A stretch of DNA of 45,461 nucleotides from Anaerolineales bacterium (GCA_016932715.1 JAFGCG010000034.1:1-45461); one strand, 5' to 3'; shown: positions 7,662-14,972, numbered from the stretch's first letter. Translations and numbers: made by a program. The notes: generated by a model not told the origin, from the sequence alone.

Positions 7662-8390
7662 TCACTCCTTTGTAGTTATCCTGCCACATGTTCGTTCGAC
7701 AAAGCGCGGCGGCCAGGCTGGCGGCATGTTGCCATGCCTCTTGATGCGAAAATCACAGCAGTCGCATCCCCAAGCCAGTGTCTTGGTGCGCACGAGTTCC
7801 ATCCCCAGTCCGCGAAATAAGACGTAATCGGTATTGCAAAGATAGGGCGTCAATTCCTGTGCTCCCTGGCTGCGCATGAATTTATCAATGCCACATTCGG
7901 TGTAATCCATTCCAAGGTCAAAAGACTGCCCATCCCCTTCGATCACTTCCCAAACCCAGTTACCTGCATAATGGCGCTGTTGTGAAGCCTGGGCACGCTG
8001 GAGCATGGCATGGAAGCGCCGCCGAGAGAAGTACATTCTGCATATCCAATATCGCACCAGCCCTGGGATACGGTCCACTCTTCGCTCGACTGCCCGGCAG
8101 ATCAATTCCCCAGCCTGTTCGAGCGTCCCGCCATGTTTCAACAGGGCACGATACAATGCCAGCCCATAGCCAGCCTCAACCAGGTTAGTGGTCAGGGGAT
8201 TCTCCTTGCCGCCAACATAGGGAAACTGGGGGATCAAGCGTTCATACTCAGCCAGTGTGTCTCGCTGAATCAGTCTGGCGGTTTCTTTGCCATAAAATGC
8301 ACTCAAATCGGAGAACAGCAGTTTGCTGAATGCACTCAAGTTTCTGAGCAGTTTTTGTTGTTGTAATTGATAATAAGTGTTGGTTTCCAC
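7662..8390 (-). CDS. L-2-amino-thiazoline-4-carboxylate hydrolase family protein
   Basis: A 242-residue soluble protein matching the ATC-hydrolase family, named after the Pseudomonas enzyme that opens the thiazoline ring during L-cysteine formation from DL-ATC. Family-like features are the DYTECGIDKFMRSQGAQEL block and the C-terminal LAWGCDCCDFRIKR segment with closely spaced cysteines. Most members of this family, especially in Chloroflexota and Firmicutes, have no tested role, so cysteine metabolism should not be assumed. The start is GTG 8390 with GGAGG 6 nt upstream. It lies 15 bp after the metallo-hydrolase gene and 4 bp before the methyltransferase, in the middle of the seven-gene run. 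Confidence 0.7.
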   Translation of the reverse strand: METNTYYQLQQQKLLRNLSAFSKLLFSDLSAFYGKETARLIQRDTLAEYERLIPQFPYVGGKENPLTTNLVEAGYGLALYRALLKHGGTLEQAGELICRAVERRVDRIPGLVRYWICRMYFSRRRFHAMLQRAQASQQRHYAGNWVWEVIEGDGQSFDLGMDYTECGIDKFMRSQGAQELTPYLCNTDYVLFRGLGMELVRTKTLAWGCDCCDFRIKRHGNMPPAWPPRFVERTCGRITTKE

Positions 8391-8405
8391 GTTTTGCCTC
8401 CTTCA

Positions 8406-9128
8406 TCAACCCCGCCACGCGTTCATTGCACTCTCAAAGTTATGTGAGCACTTTGTATGAGCCGTGCACAATACAGAAATGTTCTCAAGAACAGCCAATT
8501 TCCTGACAGATCGTTTTGCAGATTCGTGATCCATATTCCAGGTGCGATAGAAAGGCTCGATGTTTCCATCCTTTAACACCAGCGCATCTCCACTGCAGAG
8601 AATCTCGTCATCTATCAAATAAGCCATATGACCCGGGGTATGCCCGGGGGTAGCAATGGCCTGAACTGTCACTGTGCCCACATGGATGACTTCTCCATCG
8701 TCAAGGAGACTACACGCTCTGGATATCTCCACAGGATTCGAAAAGATGAATCTCCTGGCTGTACTTCTGTCAATCATGCACTTTTCATCCCTGCCCATGA
8801 AAACCTTTGCCTGCTGAAACCAGTTCGTTTTGCTGTCTTTATCAACTCCCCCGGCATGATCCATGTCTGTGTGCGTAAGAAAGAGATGTGTGATGGAAGC
8901 AGGGTCGATACCTACCTGTTCAAAGTCACTTTTAAGGTAGGCATTGTTTATGTACCCTGCATCGATGCAAAGAGTGCTCTGCCCGTCTGTATACAGGAAC
9001 AGATTGATGTCCCTGTCCCGGATCGCATACAATCTGTCGCTTATTCGCCCCGTTTCCTGGGGATAGAACAAATTACTCCCCATCTTCGACCAGAAGCCGC
9101 CCCAGACGCTGATGAAATTGAATCTCAT
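8406..9128 (-). CDS. Metallo-beta-lactamase-fold hydrolase
   Basis: A 240-residue MBL-fold enzyme. The dinuclear metal site is present: T-H-T-D-M-D-H-A-G (HxHxDH-type, with a Thr before the first His), ATPGHTPGHMAYLI, the bridging Asp in ILCSGDALV, and a late His in LCTAHTKCSHN. The substrate class is not evident; family members include glyoxalase II-like thioesterases, lactonases and phosphodiesterases. ATG 9128 is chosen because GGAG lies 10 nt upstream and because the longer frame to 9224 would run into the preceding gene. It is 47 bp downstream of an ICMT-like methyltransferase and 15 bp upstream of the ATC-hydrolase gene. Confidence 0.8.
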   Translation of the reverse strand: MRFNFISVWGGFWSKMGSNLFYPQETGRISDRLYAIRDRDINLFLYTDGQSTLCIDAGYINNAYLKSDFEQVGIDPASITHLFLTHTDMDHAGGVDKDSKTNWFQQAKVFMGRDEKCMIDRSTARRFIFSNPVEISRACSLLDDGEVIHVGTVTVQAIATPGHTPGHMAYLIDDEILCSGDALVLKDGNIEPFYRTWNMDHESAKRSVRKLAVLENISVLCTAHTKCSHNFESAMNAWRG

Positions 9129-9175
9129 ATTAAACCGTCTCCATGCCTTATGAAGTGGATATCCACTTCGTCGCT

Positions 9176-9805
9176 CTAGTGCGATGTATATCGCCGTCCA
9201 AGGTATCGTCCAGTTCCGGCGCAATAATCCCGATATGCCCGCCCGTAGGTCTCTGCCAGGAATTTCTCCTCTTGTACGATTTGATAATGCAAACCAATGA
9301 CCGCCGCCGCTGCAAAGAGCAGAAATATGAGCGTCCCATTGATCAGAAAGGTCCCAATGAAGTAGAGATCGATAAAAACGAAGATCGGATTCCTGGAAAC
9401 AGAAAAAATCCCATTTGTGATGAGTGCGCCCTGCGTTCTCCTGTCAATTCCCAAACGCCAGGAATCGCTGAAAGAAGCCAAAGCCCATACGAAGATGATG
9501 AGGGCGATAATTGCCAGTGCTGCCCCGATGATTTTTGCGGGCATTGTATCAACCAACTGCGTATCAAAAGGCGCGGAGAAAAGCCGAGACTTTGTGTGAA
9601 GCGCATACAGAAGTACCTCAACGATCCATGCCAGCAATCCCACAAAGAAGGCAATTTCCACGATGCGCTGGAGACCTTTCTTTCCAACGCCAAGCGTAAT
9701 CGGGTTGATATTCCTGCTGAAACGCAAATACAGTGTTCTTCCCACGAAGACGGTGAGGAAGAAAGCCAGGCCTGCGATCTGAAAGTAATCAAAAAAGTCT
9801 TTCAC
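9176..9805 (-). CDS. ICMT/PEMT-like membrane methyltransferase
   Basis: A 209-residue protein with about five hydrophobic helices and the C-terminal signature of the isoprenylcysteine carboxyl methyltransferase / phospholipid methyltransferase group: the N-P-I-F variant of the RHPxY motif (SRNPIFVF) and a late E-E-K-F-L-A-E-TYGRAYRDY block, followed by TGRYLG. Such enzymes methylate lipid-like or small hydrophobic acceptors at the membrane with S-adenosylmethionine. GTG 9805 is chosen since AGGAG lies 6 nt upstream; a TTG at 9811 touches the ribosome site. It is the second of two ICMT-like genes in this run, with an alpha/beta hydrolase between them. Confidence 0.75.
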   Translation of the reverse strand: MKDFFDYFQIAGLAFFLTVFVGRTLYLRFSRNINPITLGVGKKGLQRIVEIAFFVGLLAWIVEVLLYALHTKSRLFSAPFDTQLVDTMPAKIIGAALAIIALIIFVWALASFSDSWRLGIDRRTQGALITNGIFSVSRNPIFVFIDLYFIGTFLINGTLIFLLFAAAAVIGLHYQIVQEEKFLAETYGRAYRDYCAGTGRYLGRRYTSH

Positions 9806-9925
9806 GGTCAACTCCTATCACCAGTGAAACAATGGCATTTGGTATATTGCAAATCAGTAGAAAGTGCTGATTTGCCTGTTTTCTACAAACCGGGAATCAG
9901 GCGGCATAGATTCCCCTGTTCGTTA

Positions 9926-10813
9926 CTAAGATAAAAACGCTTTATCCAGGAACTTTTCCAATATATGGTTATAAGCTTCAGGGAACAGCAAAACTGTGTG
10001 ATGTCCTCCTTCTTCAAATATATGCGAATGGGCGCGAGGATACCGTATGCGTAACTCCTTCTCCTGTGCCGCAGTCCACTCATCACTCCTCGAAAACAGG
10101 AGTAATATCTCTCCGTGAAAATTCTGCACAAGTTTCGAATCGAATTTGAAACCAAGATGTGCTTTTGCCCCTTCCTCCATGAATCGGCAGAATATTTCCT
10201 TGTCGAGCAGTTGACCTGCTTCGTGAAGATAAGCATTCCGAAACGCCACCCATTCACTGCCGGATGGATATTCCCAATGCTTTCTTACAACTGCCCCAAT
10301 AACAGGCTTAACAATGAAATTAGGCAAAAGCCGAATCAGTCTTATTTGTCTTTGCAATCGTGGGTTATTCTCCGGCTTGACAACACCACAATGTGAAAAC
10401 ACGATATGTTCCACTCTGTGAGGATATGCTTGCAAGAAAAACTGGGCTACCCCCGCACCGCCTGAGACACCAATGACTACGGCTTTCTGTACACCTTCTG
10501 CATCAAGAATTGCGTCATGGGCGTAACAGACATCTTGGATGACAAATGTGTTCTGCAACGCATAGTTATCCGGGATTATGATGCGATATTTCTTTTCAAA
10601 GGCAAGGACAGTCTGAAACCACATATCGGCCTTCATGAAGGCCCCGGGCAGGAGCAGAAGCGTTTTGCTGCCTTGACCACAGGCAATGTAATGCCAGGGG
10701 ACGGCATTGATCCGAAATTCTTTACAGGGATGCATGGCACGAAATTTCAGAAGCGATTCTCGCTGCTTCGCCGGGACATCCGCATAAATTTTCTCAAAAG
10801 TTGGTCGGCTCAT
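9926..10813 (-). CDS. Alpha/beta hydrolase
   Basis: A 295-residue alpha/beta-hydrolase-fold protein. An oxyanion-loop region (LLLLPGAFMKADMW) precedes the nucleophile elbow G-V-S-G-G-A-G with the catalytic Ser. The acid is probably the Asp in LLFSRSDEW and the base the second His in EEGGHHTVL. No signal peptide is seen, so it should be cytoplasmic. Its substrate is unknown; esterase or lactonase activity is typical. ATG 10813 has GGAG 8 nt upstream; the longer frame to 10846 lacks a ribosome site. It sits 93 bp after the first ICMT-like gene and 120 bp before the second, in the seven-gene minus-strand run. Confidence 0.82.
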   Translation of the reverse strand: MSRPTFEKIYADVPAKQRESLLKFRAMHPCKEFRINAVPWHYIACGQGSKTLLLLPGAFMKADMWFQTVLAFEKKYRIIIPDNYALQNTFVIQDVCYAHDAILDAEGVQKAVVIGVSGGAGVAQFFLQAYPHRVEHIVFSHCGVVKPENNPRLQRQIRLIRLLPNFIVKPVIGAVVRKHWEYPSGSEWVAFRNAYLHEAGQLLDKEIFCRFMEEGAKAHLGFKFDSKLVQNFHGEILLLFSRSDEWTAAQEKELRIRYPRAHSHIFEEGGHHTVLLFPEAYNHILEKFLDKAFLS

Positions 10814-10867
10814 TCTGTAACTCCTTATCGGACCGAGCATCCGCACGATTTATCAATGACGTAAAGG

Positions 10868-10882
10868 AACCTTGCGAAGGCT
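10868..10882. repeat. Half copy of the 6549 terminator hairpin
   Basis: AACCTTGCGAAGGCT is identical to 6549-6563, but here the second arm is missing, so no hairpin can form. It lies between the ICMT-like gene and the alpha/beta hydrolase. It is probably a degraded copy of a dispersed palindrome rather than a working terminator. Confidence 0.6.
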
Positions 10883-10906
10883 ATGAACCCCCTCGAGATT
10901 CCGTTT

Positions 10907-11608
10907 TCACCATATCCCCGGAATGAGGCGATAACGAGTCTCCCGGGTAAATTCCTTATATCCCGGCAATTCATCCTGCAATGTTTTATCTTCCAGTGCC
11001 GTACGCAGAATCAGGACGCCGATCAGCAAAAGGGCTGGGACGAACGCCCAGCTTGAATCGAGCCAGATGGGGACGCCCAGATATCCCCACACGGCACCGG
11101 CATAGCCGGGGTGGCGAACGAAACGGTATGGACCGCTGGACACCACCTGATGACCGCGTTCAGTTTGGATGCGAACGGTCCCTGCAAAAAAGCGGTTCTC
11201 CACGACCGCCGCGGAGGAGAAGATGTATCCAAACAAAAGCACAGCCAGGGCAATAAGTTTTACTCCCAATGAAAATCCGGGGGACCCGCCGTAATATCTG
11301 TCTAAACCTGCGGCAACGTAAACAAGGATCGAACCCACGCCAACCAATGGGGCGAGGATCTTGTCCCAGGATTTTGTGTCTTTGGCTTCCATATAACGGG
11401 CGCGCTCTGAGAGCAGGTCGGGGTGACGACGACCGGCCAGGATGCGGCTGACGATAAAGATCAGTCCGCTCCCGATGGCATACACCCAGGCTTCCCACCA
11501 GTCCCACTGACCGGAAATGATCATGGGAATCAATGGCGGAACAAACACAAGCAAAACCAGCAGGACGATTGCTCTGGGTGTGAAAATGGCTTTGGTTTGG
11601 GCAGACAT
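10907..11608 (-). CDS. ICMT-like membrane methyltransferase, first gene of the run
   Basis: A 233-residue protein with about five to six hydrophobic helices. The C-terminal half carries the full isoprenylcysteine carboxyl methyltransferase-type signature: SSGPYRFVRHPGYAG, then a conserved acidic residue in TALEDKTLQDELPGY, then the terminal RYRLIPGIW. The reaction is SAM-dependent methylation of a membrane-associated acceptor; bacterial homologues rarely have known substrates. ATG 11608 has GGAGG 4 nt upstream. It is the promoter-proximal gene of the seven-gene run; 47 bp upstream of its start lies a perfect 16-bp palindrome, so the cluster is likely repressor-controlled. Confidence 0.82.
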   Translation of the reverse strand: MSAQTKAIFTPRAIVLLVLLVFVPPLIPMIISGQWDWWEAWVYAIGSGLIFIVSRILAGRRHPDLLSERARYMEAKDTKSWDKILAPLVGVGSILVYVAAGLDRYYGGSPGFSLGVKLIALAVLLFGYIFSSAAVVENRFFAGTVRIQTERGHQVVSSGPYRFVRHPGYAGAVWGYLGVPIWLDSSWAFVPALLLIGVLILRTALEDKTLQDELPGYKEFTRETRYRLIPGIW

Positions 11609-11654
11609 GCCACCTCCTCTTCGGAAAAGTGAAATTGAACCAGACAAAGCTAAT

Positions 11655-11690
11655 CCTAAATAATTATTTAGCCTTACCTAAATAATTATA
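11655..11690. promoter_or_regulatory. Operator-like palindrome plus repeat in a divergent intergenic region
   Basis: CTAAATAATTATTTAG (11656-11671) is a perfect palindrome. CCTAAATAATTAT occurs twice in direct orientation, at 11655-11667 and 11677-11689, exactly 22 bp apart (two helical turns). Between them TTTAG and CTAAA form a further inverted pair. The spacing suggests cooperative binding of a dimeric repressor controlling the minus-strand run and perhaps the divergent nfeD-type gene. Confidence 0.65.
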
Positions 11691-11773
11691 TCTCCAAATC
11701 AGTGGAACCGTCAAGCCAGCGACTGCCCGATTTGATCTTGTGGTGTTCGTGATACCGATGCCTTTTTGGCGGT

Positions 11774-11779
11774 TATAAT
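11774..11779 (+). promoter_or_regulatory. -10 box of the NfeD-type gene (leaderless arrangement)
   Basis: Perfect TATAAT ending 7 nt before ATG 11787. No Shine-Dalgarno is present between box and start, and no good -35 hexamer is visible at 16-18 nt. Transcription starting at the usual distance would begin at or next to the start codon. Confidence 0.55.
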
Positions 11780-11786
11780 TCATTCC

Positions 11787-13100
11787 ATGAAACAAATTGG
11801 TTTGCTGCTCATACTTCTCGCCTCCCTGCTAATGGCATTCCAGCCTGCTCGCGCCCAAAGCGATGAGCCGCTGGCTCTTGTCATGACCGCCGATGGACCG
11901 ATCATGCCGCCCATGCTCGAATACATCCGGCGCGGCATCGAAATCGCAGAGCGGCGCGATGCAGAAGTTTTGGTCATTCAGCTCAATACGCCCGGCGGCA
12001 GCGTTGATACCATGCTCGATATCATTGCGGAAATCCGCGCCAGCAACGTGCCGGTGGTCGTCTATGTGGCGCCGAGGAACGCGATGGCCGGAAGCGCAGG
12101 GGCAATGATCACCATGGCAGGGCATGCCTCGGCGATGGCGCCGGAGACCATCATCGGCGCTTCCAGCCCGATCAGCAGTTCGGGCGAAAATCTCGATTCG
12201 GATGCGCGCGCGAAAGCGACCAATGCGATCAAAGCCGCGATCCATGATTTTGTGGCGCCGCGCGGAGAAGAAGCCCTGGCGCTTGCCTATGCCATGATCG
12301 ACGAAGCCAAAGCCGCCACAGCCAGCCAGGCGCTCGAAGCCAGCCTGATCGATTTTGTCGCGGACGACCTGGAAGATCTTTTACAAGCCCTGGATGGTTT
12401 CACTGTTCAAATGAACTCTGGACCGCGCACCCTCGACACATCCAATGTGCGGACAGATGAACTCGGCATGAGTTTCATCGAACAGTTCCTGTTGTTCCTC
12501 ACGGATCCAAACATCGCCTTTCTCCTGCTTGCGATTGGCGTGCAAGCCATCCTGATCGAAATCTCGAGTCCCGGCGGCTGGGTGGCAGGCTTCATCGGCG
12601 TGGTCTGTCTCACGCTCGCCGTCTACGGCATGGGCGTACTGCCTGTCAACTGGTTTGGCATCATCTTTTTGATCACTGCCTTTGTGTTATTCATCCTCGA
12701 TATCAAAGCGCCGACTCACGGGGCCCTGACCACCGCGGGCGTTGCCTCGTTCATTGTTGGGGCGCTGGTGTTGTTCAATTCGCCGGGTGTACCAGAGTTC
12801 CAGCGTGTGTCCGTTCCTCTGGTGGTCGGCACCGGGCTTGTGATCGGCTTGTTGTTCATGATCATCCTCATGTTCGCGCTGCGCGCTATGCGCGTCCCGA
12901 TCAGTGCAGGGGTGGAATCCTTCGTTGGGAGAACGGGAACAGCCCGAACGGCCGTCGCGGGGAGCGGAGGGCAGGTCCAGCTGGGATCCGAGCTGTGGAC
13001 CGCCGAATCCGTAGACGGCTCCGAGCCGATCGGTAAGGGAGACCGGGTGGAGGTCGTCGAAGTAAAGGGATTGAGATTGAAAGTCAGGAAAGTAAAGTGA
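11787..13100 (+). CDS. NfeD-family membrane-bound ClpP-class serine protease
   Basis: A 437-residue protein. Order: signal peptide (MKQIGLLLILLASLLMAFQP, then ARA); ClpP/SppA-like protease domain to about residue 220 with NTPGGSVDTM and the nucleophile region AMAGSAGAMITMAGH; four to five hydrophobic helices (about 240-370); and a C-terminal OB-fold NfeD domain (GRTGTARTAV to the basic end LRLKVRKVK). Full-length proteins of this class cleave stomatin-like partners and take part in membrane quality control. A stomatin-type (SPFH) partner usually adjoins, but none is seen here. ATG 11787 is chosen since TATAAT lies just ahead; the frame extension uses a TTG inside the promoter. Confidence 0.85.
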   Translation: MKQIGLLLILLASLLMAFQPARAQSDEPLALVMTADGPIMPPMLEYIRRGIEIAERRDAEVLVIQLNTPGGSVDTMLDIIAEIRASNVPVVVYVAPRNAMAGSAGAMITMAGHASAMAPETIIGASSPISSSGENLDSDARAKATNAIKAAIHDFVAPRGEEALALAYAMIDEAKAATASQALEASLIDFVADDLEDLLQALDGFTVQMNSGPRTLDTSNVRTDELGMSFIEQFLLFLTDPNIAFLLLAIGVQAILIEISSPGGWVAGFIGVVCLTLAVYGMGVLPVNWFGIIFLITAFVLFILDIKAPTHGALTTAGVASFIVGALVLFNSPGVPEFQRVSVPLVVGTGLVIGLLFMIILMFALRAMRVPISAGVESFVGRTGTARTAVAGSGGQVQLGSELWTAESVDGSEPIGKGDRVEVVEVKGLRLKVRKVK

Positions 13101-13110
13101 AAATATCTGT

Positions 13111-13176
13111 CATTGCTTCGCCGCCGCTTCGACTGCGTGCTGCGCACTCCGCTCAGCGCGAAACGGCTCGCAATGA
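13111..13176. repeat. Dispersed repeat with CTCCGCTCAGCGCGAA core
   Basis: Outer arms TCATTGC (13111-13117) and GCAATGA (13170-13176) bracket a GC-rich interior whose core CTCCGCTCAGCGCGAA (13147-13162) is repeated exactly at 33391-33406 and 34366-34381, always in the plus orientation. It fills the gap between the nfeD-type gene and lipA. No function is known. Confidence 0.75.
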
Positions 13177-13192
13177 CGGTTCATGAGGATAT

Positions 13193-14137
13193 ATGCCTGT
13201 TACCCCTACGAGAGACCGAGTCATCCCCGAGACCGACGTCCGCCCAGTGCGCCGTCCCGATTGGATCAAGGTGCGCGCCCCTTCCGGCGAGACGTATGAG
13301 CGGCTGCATAGATTGATGCGCAGGAAGGAATTGCACACAGTCTGCGAAGAAGCCATGTGCCCGAATCTGGGCGAGTGCTGGGGCAGCGGTACCGCCACAT
13401 TTTTGATGCTCGGCGACGTGTGCACGCGCACCTGCGCGTTCTGTGATATCAAACACGGCAAGCCGGCCCTGCTGGATTGGGGCGAAGCCGAGCGCGTGGC
13501 ACAGGCCGTCAAAGCGATGGAACTCAAGCACGCGGTGATCACATCGGTCAACCGCGACGAACGCCGGGACGGCGGCGCGCCGATCTTTGCGATGGTCATC
13601 CGCCGCATCCGCGAGCTGCTGCCGGGCTGTTCGATCGAAGTCCTGATCCCCGATTTCAAAGGCTCACTCGAGGCATTGAAGATCGTGATGGATGCCCGCC
13701 CCGAAATTTTGAATCACAACGTGGAGACCGTTCCGCGACTCTTCAAAACCGTTCAGCCGCAGGATAACTACGAGTGGGCCGCCACGACCTTATCCAACGC
13801 CAAGAAGCTCGACCCCGAAGTGCTGACGAAATCAGGCATCATGGTGGGACTGGGCGAAGAGCTGGACGAGGTCAAGGCTGTGATGCGCGATCAGCGCTCG
13901 TGGGGCGTGGACATCCTGACCATCGGCCAATACCTGCAGCCGAGCAAGAAGCACATGCCGATTTCACGATATTACACGATGGAAGAATTTGCCGAACTGC
14001 GCGAGTATGGCAAAGAGATTGGCTTCCAGTGGGTAGAGTCGAACCCGCTGGTGCGGTCATCGTATCACGCCGCGGAGCAGGTGCGAGCGTTGAGTGTGGT
14101 GCATAGGAAACTCTACGGGGAAGCAACAAATTCGTAG
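13193..14137 (+). CDS. lipA: Lipoyl synthase LipA
   Basis: A 314-residue radical-SAM enzyme that inserts two sulfurs into protein-bound octanoyl groups to make lipoate. The auxiliary-cluster cysteines are C51-x4-C56-x5-C62 ([12 protein letters not shown]), the radical-SAM cluster is C77-x3-C81-x2-C84 (CTRTCAFC), and the C-terminal RSSYHAAE supplies the serine ligand of the auxiliary cluster. All are intact, so the gene should be functional. GAGG lies 5 nt before ATG 13193. The last codons (residues 299-310, [12 protein letters not shown]) are encoded by a 36-bp stretch that is duplicated 609 bp downstream, beyond a DUF4160/DUF2442 pair. No lipB or dehydrogenase gene is adjacent. Confidence 0.97.
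   Translation: MPVTPTRDRVIPETDVRPVRRPDWIKVRAPSGETYERLHRLMRRKELHTVCEEAMCPNLGECWGSGTATFLMLGDVCTRTCAFCDIKHGKPALLDWGEAERVAQAVKAMELKHAVITSVNRDERRDGGAPIFAMVIRRIRELLPGCSIEVLIPDFKGSLEALKIVMDARPEILNHNVETVPRLFKTVQPQDNYEWAATTLSNAKKLDPEVLTKSGIMVGLGEELDEVKAVMRDQRSWGVDILTIGQYLQPSKKHMPISRYYTMEEFAELREYGKEIGFQWVESNPLVRSSYHAAEQVRALSVVHRKLYGEATNS
14087..14122 (+). repeat. lipA 3'-end direct repeat, copy 1 (in use)
   Basis: A 36-bp stretch that encodes [12 protein letters not shown] at the end of the current lipA. It matches 14696-14731 at 32 of 36 positions; all four differences (AGT/AGC, CAT/CAC, AGG/CGG, TAC/TAT) are synonymous. Homology starts and ends sharply at both edges. Confidence 0.9.
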
Positions 14138-14147
14138 AGACAATTCG

Positions 14148-14156
14148 TGCTATACT
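14148..14156 (+). promoter_or_regulatory. Extended -10 promoter of the DUF4160/DUF2442 pair
   Basis: TGCTATACT, an extended -10 (TGn plus TATACT), lies within the duplicated interval 11 bp after the lipA stop. The same nonamer occurs at 16558 and 23339. Transcription from here would give an 18-nt leader containing GGGAGG, so the pair carries its own promoter. Confidence 0.5.
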
Positions 14157-14180
14157 ACTTCTACAGGGAGGACAAAGCAT

Positions 14181-14414
14181 ATGCCAACAGTTTTACGAGT
14201 CGGTCGCTATCGTTTTTTCTTCTATAGTAACGAAAACAATGAACCGCCGCACATTCATGTGAAAGCCGAAAGCGACCAAGCCAAATTCTGGCTTGAGCCG
14301 ATAAACCTGGCATTAAATTATGGGTTTAGAGCGCATGAATTGAACGAGATCGAAAGGATTATTCAGGAACATCACGAGGAATTATTGGAGGCATGGAATG
14401 AGCGCCCCAGTTGA
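14181..14414 (+). CDS. DUF4160 domain protein
   Basis: A 77-residue protein matching DUF4160: VLRVGRYRFFFYSNENNEPPHIHVKAES with the conserved EPPHIHV core (written in two parts: VLRVGRYRFFFYSN, ENNEPPHIHVKAES), followed by a helical C-terminus (NEIERIIQEHHEELLEAW). Proteins of this family are commonly encoded next to a DUF2442 protein, as here, and the pair has been discussed as toxin-antitoxin-like, but no activity is established to my knowledge. GGGAGG lies 10-12 nt upstream of ATG 14181. The gene ends 17 bp inside the next gene. The pair lies exactly between two copies of the lipA 3' end and so appears to be an acquired cassette. Confidence 0.85.
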   Translation: MPTVLRVGRYRFFFYSNENNEPPHIHVKAESDQAKFWLEPINLALNYGFRAHELNEIERIIQEHHEELLEAWNERPS

Positions 14415-14688
14415 TAAACAGAAATCACAGTTCCGAAAAGCATTTCGTCCAACATCCGCACTGGCGAAGGACGTGAAATTCAAGGATGCGATGATGGATG
14501 TTCATCTCACCGATGGACGCGTCATTAGTGTTCCCATTATTTGGTTTCCCCTCCTGCACGAAGCAACGCCGGAACAAAGGGAACATTATGAAATCGGTGG
14601 TGGCGGCACAAGTTTGCACTGGGAGGAAATTGATGAGGATATATCTGTGGCTGGCTTGCTGGCAGGTGGAGATATACAATCATCGTAA
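14398..14688 (+). CDS. DUF2442 domain protein
   Basis: A 96-residue protein matching DUF2442: AKDVKFKDAMMDVHLTDGR, then VISVPIIWFPLLHEATPEQR, then the terminal GGGTSLHWEEIDEDISVAGLL. The family fold is small and beta-rich, and members usually accompany a DUF4160 protein. ATG 14398 has GGAGG 6 nt upstream, and its first 17 bp overlap the DUF4160 gene, so the two are translationally coupled. Whether it neutralises, binds or cooperates with DUF4160 is unknown. Seven bases after its stop the second copy of the lipA tail begins, followed by a terminator that was probably the original lipA terminator. Confidence 0.88.
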   Translation: MSAPVDKQKSQFRKAFRPTSALAKDVKFKDAMMDVHLTDGRVISVPIIWFPLLHEATPEQREHYEIGGGGTSLHWEEIDEDISVAGLLAGGDIQSS

Positions 14689-14695
14689 TAGCCCC

Positions 14696-14731
14696 GCGTT
14701 GAGCGTGGTGCACCGGAAACTCTATGGGGAA
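14696..14731 (+). repeat. lipA 3'-end direct repeat, copy 2 (stranded tail)
   Basis: A copy of lipA codons 299-310 lying downstream of the DUF2442 gene without any upstream lipA sequence. Read in frame it encodes [18 protein letters not shown] and then stops at TAA. It is probably the original end of lipA, displaced when the two-gene cassette entered. Confidence 0.9.
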
Positions 14732-14789
14732 TCGGTAATTGGTGGTTGGTAAATCGGTAATTGGTAAATTGGGATTTGGGAATGGCGAG

Positions 14790-14824
14790 CTCCCGTCAGG
14801 TCGAAAGGCCGGCGGGAGTTTTTT
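14790..14824 (+). terminator. Rho-independent terminator after the lipA/DUF2442 region
   Basis: CTCCCGTC (14790-14797) pairs with GGCGGGAG (14811-14818), followed by TTTTTT. A nearly identical terminator, with the same arms, lies at 16507-16543. It is preceded by AT-rich GGTAATTGG-type short repeats (14732-14770). Confidence 0.85.
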
Positions 14825-14972
14825 GATAACGCAGGACGGGCGTATAATCCCCCAAATTTTTGATGGAAGATATCTGATGTTCGTCTCATCAATGAAAGTT
14901 GAGTAAAGTGCCTTAAGGAGCAGGGTTATATCCCTTATCGCATAGATATGGTCGAAATGAAGGAGAGCATGC

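Noticed and set aside
10868..10882. Terminator after the first ICMT-like gene
   Set aside because: Only one arm of the 6549 hairpin is present, so it cannot fold; it does not argue against co-transcription of the cluster.
14498..14752. A frame ending in [25 protein letters not shown] sequence
   Set aside because: Not a gene: its end merely reads through the displaced lipA tail (copy 2) from DUF2442 DNA in another phase. The tail itself is reported as a repeat.
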